Assembly (NCBI RefSeq): GCF_007828865.1
Contig: NZ_VIVK01000001.1
Coordinates: 4,278,001 to 4,342,000 of the forward strand
Origin: Kribbella amoyensis
GTDB taxonomy: Bacteria > Actinomycetota > Actinomycetes > Propionibacteriales > Kribbellaceae
Length of the DNA stretch: 64,000 bases
Direction: 5' to 3'
Part shown: one piece after another, positions 51,774 through 60,123 of the stretch
How the letters are laid out: each line of letters begins with the position of its first letter
Position numbering within the stretch: position 1 is the first letter of the stretch
Translations under genes and position numbers: made by a program
The notes under the pieces: generated by a model
Told to the model about the DNA's origin: nothing
Database searches by the model: none
The model's input: the letters and a program-made list of their open reading frames with translations, nothing else

Positions 51774-54700
51774 TTATGTCTCGGCGGCGGTGGTGAGGTG
51801 GAGGGCTCGGGTGCGGACGTCGGCCAGCGGGTGGTTGCGTAGGGCAATCAAGTGGTCGCGCCAGGGGCCGGGCCAGCCGGAGCGGTGACCGGCCGCGGCG
51901 ACGAAGGTGTGGGCCAGCAGACCATCCGCCAGCCGTTCGCCCGTGACCAGTTGCGCGACCGCGGGTTCGACCAGTTCCGGTGACCAGTGGGCCGGACCGC
52001 CGGTCAATCGCGCGCTCAGGAGTTGAGCAGCCTCCAGCGCGGCCAGTGGCCGGCCTTCTACGGCGACGGCGACGCGATCCAGTTCCTCCGGGAGCTGGGA
52101 CCAGTCGAGCGAGGTGATCAGCAGCCGCAGCCGGAGTTCGAGTTGGTCGTCGTCGCCCAGCTCGGTCACGACCTGCTTCAGGACCTGCCGCGCCTCGGTC
52201 GGCTTGAGCGTGAAGGCGATCGCAAGCGACTCGATCAGCCGCGCGAGCCGCTGGCGTGCGGGCCGATCCCGGTCGGGCGTCGCGTTCGGCAGGTTCGGGT
52301 CACTCTCCAGCCGGAGCAACAGGCGGACCGTCGCCACCAGCTCGTCGATCCCGCGATCGGGCTCGGCCGCGACCAGGCCGGTGAGCACCGAGAGGGCGTC
52401 GACCCAGACCGTGGTCCGATTCGACAGATCGGTGACGAAGCCCGCGCAGACCGAGGCGATCTCCGGATTCCACCGGGACCACTGCCGCAGCGCCTGGACC
52501 GCCGCCTGGACCACCTCTGGCTCTGGCCGGGCCGTCACCGCGATCAGCAGATCCGCGTACCGCGACCGGTACTTCGGCGCCATCCCGTACGGCGTCCGCT
52601 GGGTCAACGCGATCGCGGTCGCGTCGCTGTCGTGCACCGCCTGCTGCAGTACCGCCCAACTCGCCGGCTCGTGCAGCAGGTACTGGGCCGCGGTGCTCGT
52701 GATCGCGGCCCGCACGTCCCGATGCGCCCCGGCCCACGCCTCGGTCAGTACGACGGACGCGCCGGGTGCGCGCAGTTCGCCGAGCAGCCGGGCGGCCTCC
52801 TTGCGGGCGGTGACCTTCACGCCTTCGCCGGCGAGTACGGGGTGCAACAACCCAGGCAACCGGCTCGGCCGAACGAACCGGGCCGCGCGGGTGGCTGCGT
52901 ACACGGCCACGCGGGCCCGATCGTCCCCGGCATGGGCGAGCAGGACCGGCATCGCCTGCTCCGGCGAATCGGTCCACGCCAACGCAGCCAGCGCAGCCTC
53001 CTGCAGCAGCACCTCGTCGCTCTGCAGGAACGGCTCCACCGCAGCTCGCCCGATCCCAGGCACATGGCCCAGTGTCGAGACAGCGGTCGCGCGCACCACA
53101 TCGGGCAGCCGGGTATCCCGGGCCGCAGCCGTCACCAGCTCGGCGTACCGGGCCCGTTGCCGCGGGACCCAGCGGTACAGGGCGTAGTCGGGGACGAGCC
53201 AGAGCGGGTGGTTCCGCTCGAAGCGCTGGGACCGTACCGGCTCGGCCAGAACGGCGTCGAGGAGATCGGTGCGCTCCACGGTGACCGCGGACCAGACGAC
53301 TCCCCAGCGAGCCATGCTGACGTCGCGCTCGATGATCCGGCCGACCCGCTCGTTCCGCGTGGCCGGTGGTTCGAGCCAGAACTCGGTGGCTTGCCGCGAC
53401 GGCATCTCCTCGGCCGACCACACCGCCTGTTCGAGCACGCTGTGCAGGTGCTCGTTGGTCCACCCGCGTCGCTCGAATGCCCCCGCGATCGACAGGGCCA
53501 GCGAGTACTCCTCCCGCGCCGCGCCCGCCTCGACGAACGGCCGGAGCACGTCGTACACACCTTGCTCCTGGCCCCGTGGAAGGCCGTCGACGATCCCGTA
53601 CAACGGCACGCGGCCGCGTTCCTCCGTGATCCGCGCGTGTGCCCGCAAACCCCAGTCGAGCAAGGTGGTTCGGTTGCTCAGGGCCCCTTGCCGGACCGCG
53701 GTCTCGGCCACGTTCTTCAGCGCGGCCCGGGACGGCCAGGAGGTGTCGCGCGCCTCGAGTGCATCGGTGAGCAACGTGTCCAGTCCGGGCACCAGCTCGT
53801 CGGTCAACGCGGACGGCGGCACCTGCGACACCGCGGTGAGCATGGCCACCCGGACCGGGTCCCGGTCGTTGCGGGCCCTGGCCGCCCAGGTGACCGCATC
53901 GACCAGGTGCGCCGGTTCGCGCGAGTGGCCGGCCGCGCCGATCACCGCGGCGTACACGGCGGCCCGGTCGCCCGCCTCCGGCCGGCGGATCTCGGGCTCC
54001 AGCCGGGCGAACGCCTCCTCGTACGGCAGGAACGACGTCACCGCCCAACTGCGATGGAGGTCGGCCTGGACCGGCGCGAGGGTGAGCATCCGGCCAGCTT
54101 CGTCGACGCGGACCGCCCGGGGAAGAACGCGCAGCAGGTCGTCGGGCAACACTCTCTGGCCGAGCTCGACCGACGCGGTCACCGCGGCGAACACGGTGGC
54201 TCGGCGGGACGGCGGAAGGTCGCTCAGCAGCTCGGTCAAGAACGGCCACACGAGCTTGCCGAGCGCGGTCAGCTCCTCGTCGGAGTACCGGTACAGGCGC
54301 CGTCGGACCGCGGGGGTCAGCGCGTACCGCAGTACCGAGGACCGGTCGGGCGACAGCAGGACGGACAGCGTCCACGCCGGATCCAGGTCCACGAACCGAC
54401 CCAGGACCTGGATGATTGCTGCGGGCAACTTGTCGGCCGGGAGCGCCGCCTTGACCAGGCCGAGGACCCCGGTCGCGTCGTGATCGAGCGCGGCGACGAC
54501 CCCGTACGCCGGGCCGCGCCACCACTCGTCCTTGTCAGGGCCGTCGGGGATCACCCGGTGCGCGTAGTCGAGGACGGACCGCGGATGCCGCGTGCCGAGC
54601 CGCTGCCACTCGCCGAGCGTGAGGCAGTACGCGAGCTCCGGCAGCAGGCGGTCGACGGTACCGCTGTCGGTACTGGTCAGCAGCCCCGTCGCGGCGAGGT

Positions 54701-55109
54701 CGCCCCAGCGTTCGCGGTGCTCGTCGATCAGCCGGGTGGCCAGACTCGAACGCCCGGTCGTCCGGATCACCCGGAGCAGCCGCTTCCGCAGAGCCGCGGG
54801 CGCGTCGTCGTACAGGATCCGCAGGTCGTCGTCCGACACGTCGACGCCGCGACGGACCGCGCCCAGCGCCCGGGTCTGGACCGAGGGGTCGGGATCGCGG
54901 AGCAGGCGGGTCACGTACCCGGCGTCGCCGGCGGCCGACGCGATCTGCAGACCGAGGTGGCGCTGGTACGAGTCGCCGCGGCCGAGCTCGCCGAGCAGGT
55001 CGGTCAGCTCCGCGGTACCGCGCAGCCGTCGTCCTTCGCCCGCGGCCAGGCGGACCCGGTCGTGGTACGGCAGGGGGTCGACGGTCCGCAGCAGTTCCGA
55101 CGCTCGCAT
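51774..55109 (-). CDS. 1111-aa HEAT/ARM-like alpha-solenoid protein
   Basis: Very long protein without signal peptide or membrane segment, rich in Leu, Ala and Arg, predicted to be almost all helical. HEAT-like units are seen throughout (GYVTRLLRDPDPSVQTRAL, LPDVVRATAVSTLGHVPGIG, AVEPFLQSDEVLLQEAALAA, VVLTEAWAGAHRDVRAAITS). No catalytic motif is recognised, so it is likely a scaffold or partner-binding protein. ATG 55109. Codon use is like its neighbours. It stands alone between the repeat region and a TetR gene. Similar long HEAT proteins occur in Kribbella- and Streptomyces-like genomes, function unknown. Confidence 0.82.
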   Translation of the reverse strand: MRASELLRTVDPLPYHDRVRLAAGEGRRLRGTAELTDLLGELGRGDSYQRHLGLQIASAAGDAGYVTRLLRDPDPSVQTRALGAVRRGVDVSDDDLRILYDDAPAALRKRLLRVIRTTGRSSLATRLIDEHRERWGDLAATGLLTSTDSGTVDRLLPELAYCLTLGEWQRLGTRHPRSVLDYAHRVIPDGPDKDEWWRGPAYGVVAALDHDATGVLGLVKAALPADKLPAAIIQVLGRFVDLDPAWTLSVLLSPDRSSVLRYALTPAVRRRLYRYSDEELTALGKLVWPFLTELLSDLPPSRRATVFAAVTASVELGQRVLPDDLLRVLPRAVRVDEAGRMLTLAPVQADLHRSWAVTSFLPYEEAFARLEPEIRRPEAGDRAAVYAAVIGAAGHSREPAHLVDAVTWAARARNDRDPVRVAMLTAVSQVPPSALTDELVPGLDTLLTDALEARDTSWPSRAALKNVAETAVRQGALSNRTTLLDWGLRAHARITEERGRVPLYGIVDGLPRGQEQGVYDVLRPFVEAGAAREEYSLALSIAGAFERRGWTNEHLHSVLEQAVWSAEEMPSRQATEFWLEPPATRNERVGRIIERDVSMARWGVVWSAVTVERTDLLDAVLAEPVRSQRFERNHPLWLVPDYALYRWVPRQRARYAELVTAAARDTRLPDVVRATAVSTLGHVPGIGRAAVEPFLQSDEVLLQEAALAALAWTDSPEQAMPVLLAHAGDDRARVAVYAATRAARFVRPSRLPGLLHPVLAGEGVKVTARKEAARLLGELRAPGASVVLTEAWAGAHRDVRAAITSTAAQYLLHEPASWAVLQQAVHDSDATAIALTQRTPYGMAPKYRSRYADLLIAVTARPEPEVVQAAVQALRQWSRWNPEIASVCAGFVTDLSNRTTVWVDALSVLTGLVAAEPDRGIDELVATVRLLLRLESDPNLPNATPDRDRPARQRLARLIESLAIAFTLKPTEARQVLKQVVTELGDDDQLELRLRLLITSLDWSQLPEELDRVAVAVEGRPLAALEAAQLLSARLTGGPAHWSPELVEPAVAQLVTGERLADGLLAHTFVAAAGHRSGWPGPWRDHLIALRNHPLADVRTRALHLTTAAET

Positions 55110-55134
55110 GGACCCATCCTGCCGAGCCTCGGTG

Positions 55135-55707
55135 TCAGGACGGCAGGGAGGCGTCCATCAACAGTTCGGCGGCCTCGCGGGCGCGCTTGGCGGGCTCCGG
55201 CGAACCCGAGATCGCGGACGTGGTGATCGCACCCTCGCTGAGCAGGATGAGGTGGTCCGACAGCTGCTCGGGGTCGCGGGCGCCGGCCGCCTCGGCGAGC
55301 TCGGTGAGCGCGCGCCGGAACCCGGCCTTGTGCTCCTGGGCGAGCTCGGCGACGCGCGGCGACACCGCGCCCAGCTCGCCGAACGAGTTGATGAACGCAC
55401 AGCCGCGGAAGTCGCGCTGGGTGAACCAGCTGTAGAGGAAGTCGAACACCGCGAGGATGCGCTCGCGCGGATCGGTCGCCGCGTCCAGGTGCTCCTGCAG
55501 CATCTGCTTCCAGAGCCGGTCGCGCTGGTCCAGGTACGCCTCGATCAGCGCGTCCTTGGACGGGAAGAGCTGGTACAGCCGCTTCAGCGAGACGCCCGAC
55601 GCGGCCCGGATGGCGTCCATCCCGACCGCCTGCACGCCGCGCTCGTAGAACAGCGAGTCGGCGGCGTCGAGCACCTGCCGCTGCGCGGTCGCCGTGTCGA
55701 TCGGCAT
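55135..55707 (-). CDS. TetR-family transcriptional regulator
   Basis: 190-aa repressor with HTH VGMDAIRAASGVSLKRLYQLF followed by PSKDALIEAYL and a TetR_C-like helical domain (FRGCAFINSFGELGAVSPRV, the hallmark of the YxaF/LmrA-type group). ATG 55707 has AGGAGG six bases upstream; a longer in-frame start at 55752 would lie in the operator. It is divergent from two alpha/beta hydrolase genes with twin GAGAAC-N4-GTTCTC sites between them, so it is their likely repressor. Confidence 0.92.
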   Translation of the reverse strand: MPIDTATAQRQVLDAADSLFYERGVQAVGMDAIRAASGVSLKRLYQLFPSKDALIEAYLDQRDRLWKQMLQEHLDAATDPRERILAVFDFLYSWFTQRDFRGCAFINSFGELGAVSPRVAELAQEHKAGFRRALTELAEAAGARDPEQLSDHLILLSEGAITTSAISGSPEPAKRAREAAELLMDASLPS

Positions 55708-55743
55708 CGTCGCCTCCTGTGATCCGGGCCACCCCACTTGCGG

Positions 55744-55759
55744 GAGAACCAACGTTCTC
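55744..55759 (+). promoter_or_regulatory. TetR operator copy 1 (GAGAAC-N4-GTTCTC)
   Basis: GAGAACCAACGTTCTC, a 16-bp palindrome with 6-bp arms, 37 bp upstream of the TetR start. A second copy lies 35 bp further on. Confidence 0.7.
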
Positions 55760-55778
55760 CTACAGTAGCAGCACCGGG

Positions 55779-55794
55779 GAGAACGAGCGTTCTC
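55779..55794 (+). promoter_or_regulatory. TetR operator copy 2 (GAGAAC-N4-GTTCTC)
   Basis: GAGAACGAGCGTTCTC, 32 bp before the hydrolase start codon at 55826. Arms identical to copy 1; only spacer bases differ. Confidence 0.7.
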
Positions 55795-55825
55795 ACCGGA
55801 TACCGATCCTCAGGAGGAGAGTTCG

Positions 55826-56755
55826 ATGACCGTTCTGGAGCCTGCCGCCCAAGCCTTCGCCGACGCGACCGCCACCCCGCCGTTCCTGTTCCAGCTGCCG
55901 CCCGCCGAGGGCCGCAAGCTGGTCGACGAGGTGCAGACGACCGACTACCCGAAGCTCGAGATCGACGAGGAGTGGGTCACCGCCGCCGACGGCACCAAGG
56001 CGCGGATCGTCCGCCCGGCCGGGAGTACCGGGGTGCTGCCGGTGATCCTGTACATCCACGGCGCGGGCTGGGTCTTCGGCAACGCGCACACCCACGACCG
56101 GCTGGTCCGCGAGCTCGCGGTCGGCGCCGGCGCCGCGGTGGTCTTCCCGGAGTACGACCTGTCGCCCGAGGTGCGGTACCCGCACGCGCTCGAGCAGGCC
56201 TACGCGGTGGCCCGCTGGATCGTGGCCGAGGGCGGCAACAACGGCCTGGACGCCGACCGGATCGCGATTGCCGGCGACTCCGTCGGCGGCAACCTGACGG
56301 CCGCGGTCACGCTGCTCGCGAAGGAGCGCGGCGACGTGACGTTCCGCCAGCAGGTGTTGTTCTACCCGGTCACGGACGCGTCCTTCGACACCGCCTCGTA
56401 CCGCGAGTTCGCCGAGGGCTACTTCCTCCAGCGGGACGGGATGAAGTGGTTCTGGGACCAGTACACGACCGACGAGGCCGAGCGGAACCAGATCACCGCG
56501 TCGCCGCTGCGGGCCACGATCGAGCAGCTGTCCGGGCTGCCGACCGCGCTCGTGATCACCGGTGAGGCCGACGTGCTCCGGGACGAGGGCGAGGCGTACG
56601 CGAGCAAGCTCCGCGAGGCCGGCGTCGCCGTTACCGCGGTCCGGTTCGCCGGCATCATCCACGACTTCGTGATGCTCGACGCCCTCCGCGACACCCAGGC
56701 CGCGAACGCCGCCATCGACCTCGCCGTCCGCACCCTCAAGTCCGCCCTCGCCTGA
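55826..56755 (+). CDS. Alpha/beta hydrolase, HSL-type esterase
   Basis: 309-aa esterase with oxyanion motif LYIHGAGWVFGNAHTHDRL (HGAGW for HGGGW), nucleophile elbow IAIAGDSVGGNLTAAV, acid in VITGEADVLRDEGEAYA and base in AGIIHDFVMLD. No signal peptide. ATG 55826 with AGGAGG upstream. It is first in a two-hydrolase operon under the divergent TetR gene; the natural substrate is unknown. Confidence 0.92.
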   Translation: MTVLEPAAQAFADATATPPFLFQLPPAEGRKLVDEVQTTDYPKLEIDEEWVTAADGTKARIVRPAGSTGVLPVILYIHGAGWVFGNAHTHDRLVRELAVGAGAAVVFPEYDLSPEVRYPHALEQAYAVARWIVAEGGNNGLDADRIAIAGDSVGGNLTAAVTLLAKERGDVTFRQQVLFYPVTDASFDTASYREFAEGYFLQRDGMKWFWDQYTTDEAERNQITASPLRATIEQLSGLPTALVITGEADVLRDEGEAYASKLREAGVAVTAVRFAGIIHDFVMLDALRDTQAANAAIDLAVRTLKSALA

Positions 56756-56785
56756 CTTCACCAACTCCCGAAAGGATCACCCCTC

Positions 56786-57499
56786 ATGACCGACAAGGCC
56801 ACCACCGTCGTCCTCGTCCACGGCGCCTTCGCGGACGCCGCCAGCTGGAACGGCGTCATCGACACCCTGCAGAAGACCGGGATCCAGGTCCAGGCGATCG
56901 CGAACCCGTTGCGCGGGCTCAGCCTGGACGCGGCGTACCTGGAGAGCGTGGTCCGGGGGATCGACGGCCCCGTCCTCCTGGTCGGCCACTCGTACGGCGG
57001 CGCCGTGATCAACGCGGCCGCGCCCAAGCTCGGCAACGTCGTCGGCCTGGTCCACGTCGCTGCCTTCGTCCCGGACGCGGGGGAGAGCCTGGCCGGGATC
57101 TCCGCGAGGTTCCCGGAGACTCCGTTCGGCGCGGCGATCCGGCCGTCGTTGTTCCCGCTGGCCGACGGGACCGAGGCGCCCGAGGTTCACCTGGACGCCG
57201 CGCTGTACCACGAGGTGTTCGCCGCTGACCTGCCCGAGGCGGTGACCCGGGTCCTCGCCGTGGCGCAGCGGCCGATCGCGGTGCTCGGCCTGGAGGAGGA
57301 GATGCCGGTCGAGCCGGGCTGGAAGAAGCTGCCGTCGTGGACCGTGGTCTCCACCCAGGACAACGCGATCCACCCGGAGGCGCAGCGGTTCATGGCCCAG
57401 CGATCCGGCGGCACGGTCGTCGAGATCGAGGGCTCCCACTCGGTCGCGGTCTCCCAGCCGGAAGCGGTCGCCGACGTCATCCTCAAGGCACTGAGCTGA
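56786..57499 (+). CDS. Alpha/beta hydrolase (salicylate esterase / MES-like group)
   Basis: 237-aa hydrolase: VVLVHGAFADAASWNGVIDT, nucleophile elbow VLLVGHSYGGAVINAA, and terminal EIEGSHSVAVSQPEAVADV providing the His. This short type is widespread in actinobacteria beside TetR regulators and acts on esters of small aromatic or acyl compounds; the substrate here is unknown. It follows the esterase by 30 bp (GAAAGG ribosome binding site), and its stop is 4 bp from the convergent mug gene. Confidence 0.92.
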   Translation: MTDKATTVVLVHGAFADAASWNGVIDTLQKTGIQVQAIANPLRGLSLDAAYLESVVRGIDGPVLLVGHSYGGAVINAAAPKLGNVVGLVHVAAFVPDAGESLAGISARFPETPFGAAIRPSLFPLADGTEAPEVHLDAALYHEVFAADLPEAVTRVLAVAQRPIAVLGLEEEMPVEPGWKKLPSWTVVSTQDNAIHPEAQRFMAQRSGGTVVEIEGSHSVAVSQPEAVADVILKALS

Positions 57500-57502
57500 G
57501 CG

Positions 57503-58012
57503 TCAGGGCGCCGAGCTGAGCTCGCGGAGTTCGGCGAAGGCGGCGGCGAGTTTGGGCAGTGTGTAGTGCGCGTTCAGCCCGCTCGGGTTCGGCAGGATCC
57601 AGACCCGGGTCGGGCCGATCGTGCGTTCCTGCCGGCCCATCCGCGCCTTCGGCTCCGAGAACGCGTCACGGTACGCCGTGACGCCGACGACCGCGAGCCA
57701 GCTGGGGGCGTACTCGAGCACCTTCTTCTCCAGCCGGCGCCCGCCCTCGACGAACTCGGCCTTGGACAACTCGTCGGCCCGTGCGCTCGGCCGGTCCACC
57801 ACGTTGGTGATCCCGAGACCGAGGGCCGGCAGCTCACCCTGCTCGGCCGGGAGCAGTTGCCGCGGCGTGAAGCCGGACAGGTGCAGCGCCGGCCAGAACC
57901 GGTTCCCCGGCCGGGCGAAGTGGTGCCCGGTCTCGGCCGACACCAGCCCGGGATTGATCCCGCAGAACAACACCCGCAACCCGGGCGCGATCACATCCGG
58001 CAACTCCTGCAT
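57503..58012 (-). CDS. mug: G/U mismatch-specific DNA glycosylase
   Basis: 169-aa uracil-DNA glycosylase superfamily member (family 2) that removes uracil or ethenocytosine opposite G. Motif A LRVLFCGINPGLVSAETGHH contains the catalytic Asn of GINPG, FARPGNRFWPALHLSGF follows, and motif B WILPNPSGLNAHYT completes the active site. ATG 58012. It is divergent from the Clp-N/HTH gene; one of two palindromes between them lies 27 bp from its start, so that regulator may also influence mug. Confidence 0.93.
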   Translation of the reverse strand: MQELPDVIAPGLRVLFCGINPGLVSAETGHHFARPGNRFWPALHLSGFTPRQLLPAEQGELPALGLGITNVVDRPSARADELSKAEFVEGGRRLEKKVLEYAPSWLAVVGVTAYRDAFSEPKARMGRQERTIGPTRVWILPNPSGLNAHYTLPKLAAAFAELRELSSAP

Positions 58013-58038
58013 GCCGAAAACCCTAGAAGGCGACGGCC

Positions 58039-58055
58039 GTCAACCCAGGGTTGAC
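58039..58055 (+). promoter_or_regulatory. Palindrome 1 at the Clp-N/HTH gene start
   Basis: GTCAACCCAGGGTTGAC, 8-bp arms with one central base. It matches the second copy at 58067-58083 at all but one base; centres are 28 bp apart. Confidence 0.75.
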
Positions 58056-58066
58056 GGGCCGATTTC

Positions 58067-58083
58067 GTCAACCTAGGGTTGAC
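58067..58083 (+). promoter_or_regulatory. Palindrome 2, abutting the start codon at 58086
   Basis: GTCAACCTAGGGTTGAC, arms GTCAACC/GGTTGAC, ending two bases before the ATG. A bound protein here would block transcription or translation start. GGGTTGAC in it may act as a weak ribosome-binding context. Confidence 0.75.
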
Positions 58084-58085
58084 GC

Positions 58086-58802
58086 ATGACGCCAGTACCC
58101 GATCTCCAGCAACTCATCGACCTCATCCGGACCGACGCCGGCAGCGACGACGTCCTCGCGCAGCTGGCGACCGCCTCGACCACGATCACCGAGCTGACCG
58201 ACACCTCCGACGCCGCCCTCGGATACTTCGTCGACCAGGCCCGGGCAGCGGGCAGATCGTGGCTCGAGATCAGTAGCGTGCTCGGCGTCAGCAAGCAGGC
58301 CGCGCACAAGCGGTTCGCGGACTCCGCGTCCGCCAAGCCGTCGTTCGAGCGCTTCACGGCTCGGACGAGGTCGGTCCTCGAAGCCGCCCCAGGCGTCGCC
58401 CGCCAGCACAACCATCCGTTCGTCGGTACCGAGCACCTGCTGCTCGCGCTCTACACCCAGCCCGAGGGGGTCGCGGCCAAGGTTCTCGACGGTCGTGGGC
58501 TCACCGAGCAGGCCGTGACCGACGCCGTGCAGGCGATCGCGCCGGACGGCTCGGCGGACCAGCTGCCCGCCGACGACGTCGCGCTGCCGATGACTCCGTT
58601 TGCGGTGAGCGTGCTGAAGTACACGCTGGACGAAGCGCTGGGCCTGGGCCACAACTACATCGGCACCGAACACCTACTGCTCTCGCTCTATCGCCACCCA
58701 GGCGGGGTCGCGGCCCAGGTGCTGCAACGGTTGGGGCTGAATGGGGACGCGGCCCGAGAGGCGGTCAAGGCCGCTCTGCTGGAGCTGATGCGCGCCAAGT
58801 AG
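58086..58802 (+). CDS. HTH protein with two Clp-N repeats
   Basis: 238-aa protein. Residues ~1-75 are helical with an HTH-like segment AGRSWLEISSVLGVSKQAAHKRF. Residues ~85-235 hold two Clp N-terminal motifs: FVGTEHLLLALYTQPEGVAA and YIGTEHLLLSLYRHPGGVAA. There is no AAA ATPase, so it is not a chaperone; it is better seen as a regulator or adaptor that senses Clp substrates or peptides. ATG 58086 sits directly behind two 17-bp palindromes, strongly suggesting autoregulation. It is followed after 10 bp by the serine hydrolase gene. Confidence 0.85.
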   Translation: MTPVPDLQQLIDLIRTDAGSDDVLAQLATASTTITELTDTSDAALGYFVDQARAAGRSWLEISSVLGVSKQAAHKRFADSASAKPSFERFTARTRSVLEAAPGVARQHNHPFVGTEHLLLALYTQPEGVAAKVLDGRGLTEQAVTDAVQAIAPDGSADQLPADDVALPMTPFAVSVLKYTLDEALGLGHNYIGTEHLLLSLYRHPGGVAAQVLQRLGLNGDAAREAVKAALLELMRAK

Positions 58803-58812
58803 GTTGACGTCC

Positions 58813-60099
58813 ATGACGGACTGGAGCGCTCGCCTGGCCGAGCTCGCCGCTGCCGCCGACGTGCCGGGGGCCGTGCTCGGGATCTGGGCGGACGGCAACG
58901 AGATCGTCGAGCCGTACGGGCTGCTCAACCGGCGGACCGGGGTGGAGACGACCGCGGACTCGGTGTTCCATCTCGGCTCGATCAGCAAGCCGTGGACCTC
59001 GACGCTGATCGTCCAGCTGGCCGCCGAGGGCCGGTTGGACCTGGACGACCCGGTCGTCAACCTGTTGCCCGAGGCCTCGATCGACCCGCGGATCACGGTC
59101 CGGCAATTGCTCACCCACACCAGCGGCCTGGACGGGGACGTGTTCACCGACACCGGCCGCGGCGACGACTGCCTCGAACGGTACGTCACGCTGCTGGCCG
59201 ACGTGGACCAGTTGTTCGAGCCCGGGACCGCGTACTCGTACTGCAACGCGGGCTTCGTCCTGCTCGGCCGGATCGTCGAGGTGCTCGACGGGCGGAGCTG
59301 GGACGCCTCGCTCCGGGCCCGCCTGGTCGAGCCGCTGGGCCTGGAAGCCACGGTCACGTTGCCCGAGGAGGCGATCCTGCATCGTGCCGCGGTCGGCCAT
59401 GTCGCGACCGACGGCGCCACGGTGAGCACCTGGCAGTTGCCGCGCAGCCTCGGTCCGGCCGGGCTCATCGCGACCACAGCGAGCGACCTGCTGCGGTTCG
59501 CGCGGACGCACCTGAACGACGACCGGTACGCCGGGATGCGCGAGCCCCAGGTCCGGTACCCGGATGGTGCCGGCGGGATCACCGGGATCGGGCTGAGCTG
59601 GCGGCTGTACGACTGGGGTGGGCGGCGGTTGTTCGGTCACGACGGCACGACGATCGGGCAGCTCGCGTTCCTGCGGGTCGATCCGGAGGCGCGGCTCGCC
59701 GTCTGCCTGCTGACGAACTCGGGCAAGGCACCCGCGCTGTTCGAGTCCGTGGTCGACGAGGTGTTCACCGAGTACGTCGGGGTCGGGGTGCCGGCGCCGC
59801 CGCAACCGGCCGCGGACGCCTCGACCGACGACCGGCACGTCGGCCGGTACGAGCGGGCCAGTGCCGCGTTGGAGGTGCTCCGGCGGGACGGCAAGCTGGT
59901 GCTCACCTTCCAGGCGACGGGCGACCGGCTCGCGTTCGCGGAGGAGCCCGTGCACGAGTACGAGCTGGTCCCGGCCGAACCGCTGGACGGCGACCACTTC
60001 GTCACCCGCGAGTCCGCCGGCCAGCCGTGGGTCCCGGTGACCTTCGAGCCCGGCTACCTGTTCACCTCGGGCCGCGTGACGCCGCGGGTCCAGGGCTGA
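58813..60099 (+). CDS. Beta-lactamase-fold serine hydrolase
   Basis: 428-aa class C/penicillin-binding-like hydrolase. SxxK motif in FHLGSISKPWTSTLIVQL, YxN in TAYSYCNAGFVLLG, HxG in GRRLFGHDGTTIGQLAFL; the C-terminal ~90 residues form a separate beta domain. No signal peptide, so it is probably a cytoplasmic esterase or peptidase and not a secreted beta-lactamase. ATG 58813 is used; ATG 58804 is just upstream. It starts 10 bp after the Clp-N/HTH gene, so the two are likely co-expressed from the palindrome-controlled promoter. Confidence 0.9.
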   Translation: MTDWSARLAELAAAADVPGAVLGIWADGNEIVEPYGLLNRRTGVETTADSVFHLGSISKPWTSTLIVQLAAEGRLDLDDPVVNLLPEASIDPRITVRQLLTHTSGLDGDVFTDTGRGDDCLERYVTLLADVDQLFEPGTAYSYCNAGFVLLGRIVEVLDGRSWDASLRARLVEPLGLEATVTLPEEAILHRAAVGHVATDGATVSTWQLPRSLGPAGLIATTASDLLRFARTHLNDDRYAGMREPQVRYPDGAGGITGIGLSWRLYDWGGRRLFGHDGTTIGQLAFLRVDPEARLAVCLLTNSGKAPALFESVVDEVFTEYVGVGVPAPPQPAADASTDDRHVGRYERASAALEVLRRDGKLVLTFQATGDRLAFAEEPVHEYELVPAEPLDGDHFVTRESAGQPWVPVTFEPGYLFTSGRVTPRVQG

Positions 60100-60123
60100 G
60101 CGCGGACCCGGGGAGGACGGCGA

